Assembly: GCA_036897485.1 (NCBI GenBank)
Contig: JAYMTF010001514.1
Location: 1-22,960, forward strand
Direction: 5' to 3'
DNA: 22,960 nucleotides
DNA from: Pelargonium nanum
Taxonomy: Eukaryota > Streptophyta > Magnoliopsida > Geraniales > Geraniaceae
Positions 10,701 to 19,400 of the stretch are shown piece after piece (positions within the stretch are counted from its first letter, which is position 1; every line of letters begins with the position of its first letter). The position numbers were made by a program, and so were the translations under genes. The notes below the pieces were generated by a model. It saw only the letters and a program-made list of their open reading frames with translations. It was not told the origin of the DNA and made no database searches.

Positions 10701-12959
10701 CTGTTGTTGGTTCTTGGTAGGCTCTTCCATAGATCTAAATTCCATGAGGTTGTAAAGCATGTAGCTTTCTTGATTTATAGTTTCTTACTTGGAAATAAAC
10801 TTAATGGCTCCTCTGTTGTTTGTTGTATCAAATGACTAATTGACTTTGTAGCATCTCTTTTCTTTTGCTGTCCTTTTCGACCATTAAATTAGGAGACTTT
10901 ATTTTGCTTCCGAGGTAGTGAAACTGTGACTGAGTTATCTATTCCATGGAGCTTTTGTGAAACAGAAACTGACTAGTTTATCACTTTATGTTGCAGGAAG
11001 CATTTCGAAAGGTTTATGAATGGAAGTTTATGAACTGCCTTGAGCTTTGGACTGGATCTATTTGTGCATATGGTTCGGAACCAGATTTTAGGCCTCTTGC
11101 TTATCCTCTTGCCCAAATAATAACTGGTGTTGCTCGTTTAGTTCCCACTGCTCGATACTTTCCCCTTAGATTACGCTGCGTAAGAATGCTCAACCGAATT
11201 GCTGCTTCTACCGATACATTTATACCTGTTTCTATGCTCCTTTTGGACATGCTGGAGATGAAAGAATTGAATAGGCCTCCCACTGGAGGTGTTGGCAAAG
11301 CTGTTGATTTGCGAACTGTGCTAAAGGTACTTTGTCATGCAAGTATCCTTTTACATGTCAATTGCTATATCACAGCTTTATTTTCTTGAGTTGAAATTTT
11401 TCCTGCGCCAGGTAAACAAGGCAACCTTGAAGACGCGAGCATTTCAGGAGGCATGTGTATTCTCTGTGGTTGAAGAGCTAGCTGAACATTTATCTCAATG
11501 GAGCTATTCTGTTGCTTTTTTTGAGTTGTCTTTTATTCCAGCTGTGCGGTTACGCAGCTTTTGCAAATTGACCAAAGTTGAGAGATTCCGGAAAGAAATG
11601 AGGCAGCTGATCAGGCAGGTATGTTATTAGAGTGGTGCTGACAAACTGTGCATCAGCATTAAGCCTGCAACGAGTTGATTGGTTTAAATGTGAACAAATT
11701 TTACACTCTGTATAAGTTGTTCATACTAATAATATTTAAGTTGTACCACATCACAGATTGAAGCTAATTCAGAGTTTACAAATGCAAAGCGCATGTCGAT
11801 TTCTTTCCTACCAAATGATCCTGCAGCTGCATCTTTCCTTCAGGTTTGCTTATCCAGAGCTTCTTACTACTTAGCTGAAATTTCTCGTCCATGTATTTTT
11901 TTATCTTCACTTCCTTATTACCTACTGCTACATGATTGATGAGTCTAAATGGTGAACATGCTCTTCAGTATAAAGATATACTGTTGTGTTTCTGTCTTGA
12001 TTTTGACAAGTTTTAATTTGGTCACCACCTTGTTCAGTTTAATTCATAAAAAGTTGCTAATGCTATATGATCATCTCTTTTAAAATTGTTTCAAGTCATG
12101 GCACTTCTTAGCTTTTGCCTCTTGGGATTATGCTTAATGGTATCGTTATAATTTTTGGGATGATGGTTCATAAATATTAACATTTCATGCGAGCGATTTG
12201 ACGAGACACAATGAATACTTAATTTCTGTAAGTCTGCATGACATAACATTCCTAGCTAATATTTTTATTGTAGGATGAAAAGAAGGCAGGAGTTAGCCCT
12301 ATGTCACAACATGTTGCAGTTCTGCGTCAAAGAGCACAGCAAAGAACTGACTCCATGATGGAATCCAGGTACTTGATCTGGTGGTCGTTGGACTTTCCTA
12401 TATTCATCATGTTGTCGCATGTAAGTTTGAGGGTTATATATCATGCCTGTTTTATACCAGTGTACTTGTTGGGGAGCACTCCTCCATCTTTGGAAAAAAG
12501 AAGAAACAAGACAGTGATGAAGAAGAAGATGACGAAGATGATGACAGGAATGAACAGGGTGCTACTATCTTTAGTTCCTCCTGGTTACCAGGAACTGATT
12601 CCAAGTATGATCTCTCTCTCTCTCACACACACACACACAAAGAAACACATACTCAGAATAATCCTGTTTTTAGTGTTATAGTTTCTGATAAAATGATTTT
12701 GGATTCCAGTGCTAAGCCTAGTGAAGAGGTGGAAAAGAAGAAGAAAAGGAGTAAGAGGAAGTTGGAGCAGCAGGAACGGACAGCTGTGGATGAAGATGTT
12801 GTCGAGGACTTGGTTCTTAGTTCTGATGATGAAGGCGACACCCTCTCTGCTGGGGCGGAGGAGGAGACTGCAGCACCTTCAAAAGAGCCTAGAAGAAGAA
12901 ATAAGCAAAAACCAGAGAGAAAAGGCAAGTTTCATGCAAAAAAGAAACGGAAAAATTGA
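7742..12959 (+). CDS. NOC2: NOC2-like nucleolar complex protein (Noc2 family), 11 coding exons, 732 aa
   Basis: Noc2 proteins pair with Noc1 or Noc3 to mature and export pre-60S ribosomal particles from nucleolus to nucleoplasm. Coding exons: 7742-7760, 7857-8017, 9088-9159, 9248-9778, 10347-10649, 10997-11326, 11412-11618, 11757-11843, 12274-12368, 12461-12604, 12710-12959. All introns are GT-AG, and phases join without stops. Residues 1-135 are acidic; [20 protein letters not shown] (61-80) is a family signature. The Noc2 core runs about 250-560, with [34 protein letters not shown] and [13 protein letters not shown]. The C terminus alternates acidic ([10 protein letters not shown]) and lysine-rich blocks, ending KKKRKN, fitting nucleolar targeting. 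The start is the first ATG after an in-frame stop, but the basic MGK...KARKF-type N terminus of plant relatives is missing, so the first exon may be wrong or replaced. It resembles plant NOC2/REBELOTE; the paralogue is not settled. Confidence 0.9.
7761..7856 (+). other. First coding intron of the NOC2-like gene: 96 bases, in frame, no stop
   Basis: CAG|gtttct to taatag|TTG. The length is 32 codons and the frame stays open when it is read through. Retention would insert a hydrophobic, Phe/Leu/Cys-rich stretch after residue 6 that looks like a membrane segment. An internal gtaag donor at 7806 would leave a 51-base intron, shorter than plants normally splice, also in frame. Splicing is preferred because the flanking exons give the acidic N-terminal region typical of the family. 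Confidence 0.6.
7862..7951 (+). repeat. 45-base tandem duplication in NOC2-like exon 2
   Basis: Two adjacent 45-base units (7862-7906 and 7907-7951) begin with an identical run of 23 bases and stay similar afterwards. They encode [15 protein letters not shown] followed by [15 protein letters not shown], so 15 acidic residues are repeated in frame. The nucleotide identity of the first half suggests a fairly recent event. Confidence 0.85.
8018..9087 (+). other. Second coding intron of the NOC2-like gene, 1,070 bases
   Basis: Bounded by GAAAAG|gttaga and tttgcag|GAC, phase 0. It is AT-rich and has no coding potential. The only structure seen is a short GA run near 8874-8887 and a few T-rich tracts. 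No transposon could be recognised. Confidence 0.7.
12611..12639 (+). repeat. (CT)n(CA)n microsatellite inside a NOC2-like intron
   Basis: Seven TC units run into eight CA units. It lies just inside the donor of the 105-base intron 12605-12709, and is likely to vary in length between individuals. Confidence 0.95.
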
Positions 12960-13618
12960 TTTCCTGATAATTGTTGACGCCAAAGTTTTTTCATTTCATG
13001 GAAAGGTACAGAAATTCAACTATTGTTTTGCTTATTTAGGAATTTCAACCTTTTCCTATCAAATTTATGCTTGAAGTAACATGAGAGTTCGTGTTGCCAA
13101 TGGTAAAAAGTATGTATGATGATACCATAGACCTCGTAGATCACTTGAAAGGGACTGTTCTATCTTTAACTTGAAGACTCGGGTTCGAGTATCAAGGAAT
13201 GTCGAGTGTTAAAACCGGTTTAGAAGAGTTTGTAAGCTCAAATTTGGATTGGGACGGATAGTTTTTCATTGGTTTCATTGCCTAGATAATTAGAAAGGAT
13301 TTTTGTCAGCTTGGAAAATGAATTTTGCTTCCATAACTAATTTGATACTCAATTTTTGCCCTGTTTAGTACACGAATTTTGATTTTGTATATCCATCGGT
13401 GTCTTATGTGTGAGAATATAATGTACGATGATTTTGTATTTGGTTCGGTATAGCATATATTTAGATAATATTTTCCAATTTTATCGGATGTTCCCGAAGG
13501 GACATTCATATAATATTTTAAGAAAAAAAAAACTGAAGTGCCTTGTATAATAGTATCATATAATTTGTTGTAGTAGAGGTAGAAACTTTGGACAAGTCAA
13601 ATTAGTGCTTATATTAAA
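12960..13618 (+). other. NOC2-like 3' UTR and AT-rich intergenic sequence
   Basis: The stop codon is TGA 12957-12959. The following 100 bases are probably the 3' UTR; no canonical AATAAA is visible. Beyond about 13080 lies a SINE-like piece, described separately, and then AT-rich DNA without coding potential up to the MULE target duplication. Confidence 0.5.
13085..13290 (+). mobile_element. Possible decayed tRNA-derived SINE
   Basis: GGTTCGAGTATC at 13182-13193 is a good Pol III B box, and TTGCCAATGGTAAAA near 13094 is A-box-like. Their separation, about 80 bases, is larger than in a tRNA, so an insertion or a chance match is possible. No target duplication or clear tail was found. Confidence 0.3.
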
Positions 13619-13626
13619 AGTTAACT

Positions 13627-13774
13627 GAGGCAAACACTTTTTAAGTGCATGAACTTTGATCAAATGATTAAATAGGTCACTTTTGACAAACTTTGCACAA
13701 ATAGGTGCATCAACTTTCAATTTTGAACAATTAAGTCAAAATAACTAACAATGTTAACTTTTTTCGTTAAAAAT
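13627..13774 (+). repeat. MULE left terminal inverted repeat
   Basis: It begins GAGGCAAACACT and contains GCATGAACTTTGATCAAATG and TCACTTTTGACAAACTTTGC, both found on the opposite strand at the right end. It closes at CGTTAAAAAT. Confidence 0.85.
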
Positions 13775-14577
13775 AATTTTGCAACAGTTTATCTGTCATT
13801 TTTTTAGATGTCGAGCACGACATGAATATTGATGATGTGTCATATTTGTGCACAAAATATTAAAATAATTTTACCAGTCATATGTCAATTAATTATTAAA
13901 AATCAATCAAATTTTTTATCTCTCCGCTCCCATCTTTCCTCCTACGGTTTCTACTTCTACTTTTTGTATGCATTTTTTTTCAAAAAGTAATACATCAAAC
14001 CTTGATAAATATATAATTTATATGGAAGATTAGTTCGAAAATTATGGCAATTGTCTCCAGTTGCTATAGAAACTACACAGGCGCAAAAATTCTCTAAATA
14101 ATCTTTGAGCTCATTCAACTAGCATTACAACTAATTAATTAAAGAGTTGAGAATGAGACGAGTTATATAATTGGATGCAAATGTGGCAATTCAGATTTTG
14201 GATCGAAAAGATTAATCTGATCGAATCTTACCCGAAAAAGTTTCAAATCAAATCAGATTGGTTAAAATCCGTCTTTCTAGTATAAAATGAGCAGATTTAT
14301 CTGATTCGATTCAATATTGATCAAATGGGATAAGTTCATATTTTATCCAAATTGATTTTCAGCTGCTCGCGGATTTGGATCCAATTTGGCAACTTCATCT
14401 GAATTAAATCATTGAGCGACACACTATAAAAATGTAATCGAAATTGACATAGGGAGAAAAAATAATAATTTAGATCAATAATCAATTGAGAATGACACTA
14501 AATTTATTTATTTGTATTCAAAAGTGATGTGTTATTGCAATTACACACGTTTTGTTTCACGTCATTAAAAAATCACA

Positions 14578-14725
14578 ATTTTTAACGGAAAAAGTTTACA
14601 CCGTTAGTAAATTTGACTTAATTGTACAAAATTGAAAGTTCATGCACCTATATGTGCAAAGTTTGTCAAAAGTGACCTATTTATACATTTGATCAAAGTT
14701 CATGCGCCTAAAGAGTGATTGTCCC
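14578..14725 (-). repeat. MULE right terminal inverted repeat
   Basis: The reverse complement of the left repeat, with scattered substitutions. It runs from ATTTTTAACG outwards to GATTGTCCC, and the copy AAGTTAACT of the target duplication follows directly. Confidence 0.85.
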
Positions 14726-14882
14726 AAGTTAACTCAATATTCAAAAGTTAATATTATTAAAGAAAAATTCATCAAATATGATTATTTGATATTTTGAAAG
14801 TTACCAAATTTAAAATTAAAATTATTATTTTAATTTTTTTCTTTCAAAATCTTCATTTTTATCAATCCTCACAATTATATGT

Positions 14883-15585
14883 GTTTTTTTTCTAACCAAA
14901 GAGATAATACTTTTATTAACTCAAACCGGCGTGTGAAAGCGGGGAAATAAAGTCGGGAGATTGAGGGCCAACCCACCCAACAACATCGGACAAGGATGAC
15001 GAAGACCTATCTAACGCATGAGCCACTCGGTTTGCAGACCGATTAACAAAAACGAAATCAAGATGAACTAAACTAGCCGCTATGACAACAATATAAAAAA
15101 TAACTAAACCAAAGACACTAGAGACCTCCCCTTGGGTTGTAAAGCACGAATAACCGTCAAAGAATCCGACTCGACAATCAAATTGGACCAACCTCGCAGA
15201 AGAGCCCATTTGAGAGCATCACGGATGCTAAAGCTTCGACGGACTGGACCTCCCCACAACCTGCCTGACCAGACCGGCCTCCTCTAACCACCTAACCGTC
15301 CTGGTCTCTCAAGATCCAACCAACACCTCAACGGCCAAGGTCTTCAAAAACGACACCATCAACATTTAGTTTTAATCGACCACGCGAGGTGAGCCCATCC
15401 AACATGCCGACAACTGTCATACTCCGAATCAACCACTGAGACCTCTGCCGCTGCACCTGACAGCTCCAGCTGACCCGAATCAGATTTCGTGAGGCTCCAA
15501 GCCTCCCTCAAACCATTAGAAACTGAAATCAACTCCTCAGCATTGTCCGACTTAGCATTCCAAACACTATTGTTCCTAGAATTCT
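14883..15585 (-). mobile_element. 5'-truncated LINE, RNase H end only, antisense
   Basis: On the minus strand, from about 15585 down, the sequence reads SRNNSVWNAKS, then LKLNVDGVVF, GWILRDQDG, VEALA, IVESDS and finally RSANRVAHALDRSS with a VGWVGPQSP tail. This is the RNase H domain (RVT_3) that ends plant LINE ORF2, including the Asp of NVDG, the Glu of VEAL and the Asp of ESD. It is spread over more than one frame with stops, for example a frameshift near 15220. The 3' end has a short AT-rich segment and a poly(A), seen as T at 14883-14890. No endonuclease or RT is present, so it is a classic 5'-truncated copy. Its sequence differs from the LINE at 1108-6383. No clean target duplication was found. 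Confidence 0.82.
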
Positions 15586-15920
15586 ATTTGTGCTTTTAGA
15601 GGTTAAAATGGTAAAATCATGTCATTTAATGTATTTTGAATCAATAAATAAGCGACATGTGTCCTAGTTTCATTTATAAATAATTATCGTAAATTGTCAC
15701 GTAATATGGATAAATAATTACAATAGTTTTAAAAGTCACGTAAACACCACGTCACCTAAGCTAAATGAACTAACGTTTTGATCCATTTTTCATGAGGGAA
15801 AAAAGTTAATTATTTTGTAATTCAAGAATGTAACAGCTGAGTTCACGAGACTTAGAGAAACCACACAAAAAAAAAAAAATCATCTCCATTTTCTCTCATA
15901 AAAACTCATCTCCATTATTC
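15586..15920. other. AT-rich intergenic stretch, possible MITE remnant
   Basis: There is no coding potential. Several GTCACGTAA and CACGTCACC-like motifs occur between 15640 and 15770, and the segment near 15770-15850 resembles the end of an AT-rich DNA element. Paired ends and target duplication were not found. A 13-base A run sits at about 15868-15880. Confidence 0.35.
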
Positions 15921-16128
15921 AAAGAGCCAGGTGACCAACATCCCATGGGCCAAGTGGTAAGCACACCACTTAGGTACCGTAGTGTCTCGGGTTCGAGTCA
16001 CCGTGGGCATTGTTGATATCCTAGTTTGGAATTAGTGATACCTAAGGGTATAGGTAGATATTATATATGAATTTCTTATTATGTACTCATTGTACTACTT
16101 CAAATAATAATAAAAAAAGAGGCAGGTG
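15921..16128 (+). mobile_element. tRNA-derived SINE with target-site duplication
   Basis: The body is about 15934-16115. It has an internal Pol III promoter: A box TGGGCCAAGTGG (15946-15957) and B box GGTTCGAGTCACC (15990-16002), 32 bases apart as in a tRNA. A tRNA-unrelated body of about 100 bases and a TAA/A-rich tail (about 16103-16118) follow. The flanks AAAGAGCCAGGTG (15921-15933) and AAAGAGGCAGGTG (16116-16128) match at 12 of 13 positions, as expected for LINE-driven insertion. SINEs encode no protein and use LINE machinery. It lies about 330 bases before the start codon of the CCCH/KH gene. Confidence 0.85.
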
Positions 16129-16458
16129 GAGTTAATTGAAGTCAGGAGATCATCGTCCCTGCAGCACGTGAAGTCCACGCCACACTTTCAATCATCGAAC
16201 CACAATTATGAACCGCATTTAAACCTAATTTTCAATTCCGCCATTATTTTTTCATATTTCATTCATTTCTTTTTCTCTACTCTTCTCTGCTGCTTCGCCT
16301 TCCTTCGTTTCTCTCTCGAAACCCCAATTCTCTCCTCTCCTAACCCTAAACCTTCTTCGTTTTCCCGCTCTTTCTCGGCAAATTTTCCCTCCATTTTCTC
16401 GTCATTCTCCAGTTCTGCTGCGGATTGCTGCGGTAGGCTCCTGCGTGCTGCGATAAAC
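16129..16458 (+). promoter_or_regulatory. Promoter and 5' UTR of the CCCH/KH gene
   Basis: A G-box CACGTG lies at 16165-16170. From about 16255 the strand becomes strongly pyrimidine-rich (TTCTCTAC, CTTCTCTGC, TTTCTCTCTCG), typical of a plant leader, up to the ATG at 16459. No clear TATA box was seen. The SINE ends directly upstream, so part of the promoter could be SINE-derived. Confidence 0.5.
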
Positions 16459-19400
16459 ATGGAGTATGGAGGAGGTCGCAAGAGGTGGAGGCCTGAAGGT
16501 GCCTTGAACGGAAATGGCGGCTTCAAAAAATCCAAGCCAGGTTCGTTGTGCAGTTATTGTATGTTTATAGAGATTTTGATTAGCGTTTGCGTGTCTGTGG
16601 AGTGTGTTTGCTGTTTGATGTGTGATTCTAGGGTTTTCTTCTTGTGTAATGGTTTTTAATTGTTTTGGGATTTTGTTCGTTTTTTTGGTTGCGAAAATTG
16701 AGCTCATAGACTTGGGAGCTCTGTTTGGTTGCTTAGAATGTTGGGCAAGACCATAAGTCACCATTCCCAACTTATTCTCAATGTTTAACCTACCTTGTTG
16801 TAGTGTTGGAAGCTCAGATGAAGGACAGTTAAATTGTTGCCTTTTCTTCTCTTAGAAACTTGAAAAGGTTTACACTTTACTATGTTGAGAAACCAAAACA
16901 TTCACTTTATGTTAGCACCTTAATATTTTATTCACTTTTCTTTTCTGCGGCAATTCAATTACTGAGTTTTGTGTTCTGGATAGACTATAGAGTCGACGGG
17001 TCATAATTCTGAGTTGCATTTCTTTATAGTTGTGTTTCGGCATTTCCCTTCCATTAGGGAGTACCTACTGCTGTTGATTTTCTTTTGTCCTTAGGTGTAA
17101 GATTGTGAAGTAAGATTGTGAGTCTTCATATCTCATTGTTACCTTTATATGTTTAATGAGCTTTCATTGTATGATGCGGTGCATTCTATATCTTAAACTA
17201 TGGAATCCTCCTATTTTTTATTGATAGTTTAATATGCAGCACATTGTGAGTGAAGGGCAGGGGCCTTTCTTATCCTTAATTTTGAGTCCACAGACCAGAT
17301 CTTTTAAGGGAGCTTCATCCCATTTTCTCTTGCAATGCAATGTAGTTTGCTTTTACCAGTTTATGGTTCTGCTTCTATCTAAAACGTTCTGAAGTGGTTC
17401 TGCTAACATTCACTCATGACCACAGTTCTTATGAAACAGTGGGAATAATCTGCACAGTTGTTCAATGTAACAGGGGTGTATTAGCAAGTAGGGATCCCCG
17501 TATGTAATTCAAGTTTCATATTCATCTACAAGTCACGAGCCAGCCACGAAACGTGCATCTTACTGTCTTGTTACCTAAAAGGATTTTGTAAAGGGAAAGA
17601 AAAAGCACGAGAACCATTAGTTTATCTATGGTTTACTTTGTAAAAAATGCAGTCAAACTTGTCTTATCACAGCAACTCTAAAAAACAGAGTTTAGTTGAT
17701 TATTTTATTTTTATGGTAGCCCAGAGAGTTGATAGCCTATATCTCAAATGCCTTACTTTTACCCTCTCAAAATTCTAAGCAAGCTAAAATACTATATGCA
17801 AAACATAGTCCGGAAGTGTTGATCTACTCAGCACCTCTATGGGGTCGATTTTCCACTATATTCGTATTGTGATCTGTGCTTAGTCTATGCGGTGCCAAAT
17901 GAATTTAAGTGTATATATAAAGCTTCATTATTTCAATAGTGATAATAAATTATAATATGGTTATTAAATATTCTTGGAAGTTACAAGATCAATAAATGGC
18001 TGAAATTTTAACTGAGAGAAATTAATTAATGTCTTGCAACAGAAATGGAGTCCTTTACAACTGGTATAGGAAGCAAATCGAAGCCTTGCACAAAGTTTTT
18101 CAGGTTCAAATCTGAACTTATTTAAAATAAATAGTCTAAATGCAATTTCATCTATACGTAATATCTGATAAATTTAATAAAATTCTCTTACAGTCTTGTG
18201 GGCTAAAATTAATGTGATTTGTACTAATGAATTGGGCAGTTAAAGTTGTGATACAGGTTATACTCTTTCTTCTAATCATGGTAACAAAGACTATTGAATG
18301 GAAATGGTTGATTCACAAGAACACAGTTGGATAACCACATGCTGGGCTATATGTAATTGAAAGCAGTTATTTGGAATGCAAAACTTGCCACAGAATAATG
18401 GTTTTACATAATATATGATACAATTTTTTGCAAGTAAGATGATGCGGGCTAATGAATTGGTATGGTATCTAAGTTTATGGTAACAGGTTTTCCTATTTGT
18501 TCTTATCACACCATTGCTTATTTGTTTTGGGCGATACCGCGATAGCAAAGTTTGTCTTGCCAATCTTGGCTGTACTAACCAAAGAAGTGGAATGCAAGAT
18601 TGATACAAGAGATCATTATAATTTGTCTGTGACTTCTATGCCTTCCAGATTACTTTGTGAAAATAGGGCTGGAGTCAATTTCATGCATTTCGTGGCTTGA
18701 CTTCTACTATGTTGTTTTCAATTGTCAAATGTTTACAGCATTTCTATAAACCATATGTTTTCTTAGAAAAGACAATTAAAAATTATCTCATTTATTGCTT
18801 TCTATTGAATAGTGGTCTTTGTCTATCTTACCATGCCTGGAGTCCTTGCCTTTTGGTTTTCTCCCCATAAGTTAATTACTTGCTAGTGTTCAAATATTTC
18901 AAACTGAAGTACAGTTCTATCTCATTTCCCCCACACCATTGAACCAATGCTATGCTTTTGTTTTATGAGCGCCATTGCTCTATCTTCTTATATAAGTTTT
19001 ACTATATGGGTATGATCTGGCCAAATGAAATGAGAATTCACTGAAACTAGTATGGGATTGATATTTGCCCTAATCTTTTATAGTTGAAAATTTTAAGCTC
19101 ATACATCCTTCCCCAGATTTATGTATTTGGTTTCAAGATTGGTACAAAAGCATATAAGATTTTTTGGGTCCACATTTTGGTTGATAAATAATTAATAGAT
19201 TTAAATAAAGAATTTTCCATGTTATATTCTTGTTGTGTGCTTGGTTGTTCAAAATGCTGGTGTATAGAATATATGCATATACCAATAATTGTTATAATCC
19301 CACTATAGTTTTCTATCAAATACTCACAGTATGAATTTTTTATATATATAGTTTTTGCCATTTTATTCTCATGGTAAGTGTTTGCTAAATATGTAATATT

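Larger units (their letters stand above)
13627..14725. mobile_element. Non-autonomous Mutator-like element (MULE), 1,099 bp, with 9-bp target duplication
   Basis: Terminal inverted repeats of about 148 bases occupy 13627-13774 and 14578-14725. Aligned by hand they differ at about 17 positions. The ends read GAGGCAAACACT at left and GGGACAATCACT on the complement at right. AAGTTAACT flanks both sides exactly (13618-13626 and 14726-14734). A 9-base duplication plus terminal repeats of this length is the Mutator pattern. The inside, 13775-14577, has no transposase or other open frame and so depends on a transposase encoded elsewhere. Bases about 14180-14420, rich in GATTCGA and GGATCCAA motifs, may be a nested older repeat. 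No captured gene was recognised. Confidence 0.8.

Noticed and set aside
12301..12681. Alternative open frame through NOC2-like exons 9 and 10
   Set aside because: It reads through the 92-base intron, which is not a multiple of three, and leaves the family-like frame.
12653..12928. Ser-rich minus-strand open frame in the NOC2-like 3' exons
   Set aside because: It is the complement of the Lys/Glu-rich coding tail; composition alone explains it.
13619..14734. hAT element or MITE with an 8-bp palindromic AGTTAACT duplication
   Set aside because: The 9-base AAGTTAACT fits both flanks and the GAGG/GGGA ends with long terminal repeats fit a MULE better.
15946..16002. Possible functional tRNA gene
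   Set aside because: A and B boxes are present, but the acceptor stem and anticodon arm do not form and the unit has a SINE body, tail and target duplication.
16126..16458. Open frame continuing 111 codons upstream of the CCCH/KH start, Ser/Phe-rich like a transit peptide
   Set aside because: It begins at GTG and contains no in-frame ATG. The pyrimidine-rich leader lacks stops by composition, and MEYGGGRKR is the expected family start.
18497..18700. Small open frame inside intron 2 of the CCCH/KH gene
   Set aside because: 67 codons with no recognised motif, within AT-rich intron sequence where such frames arise by chance.
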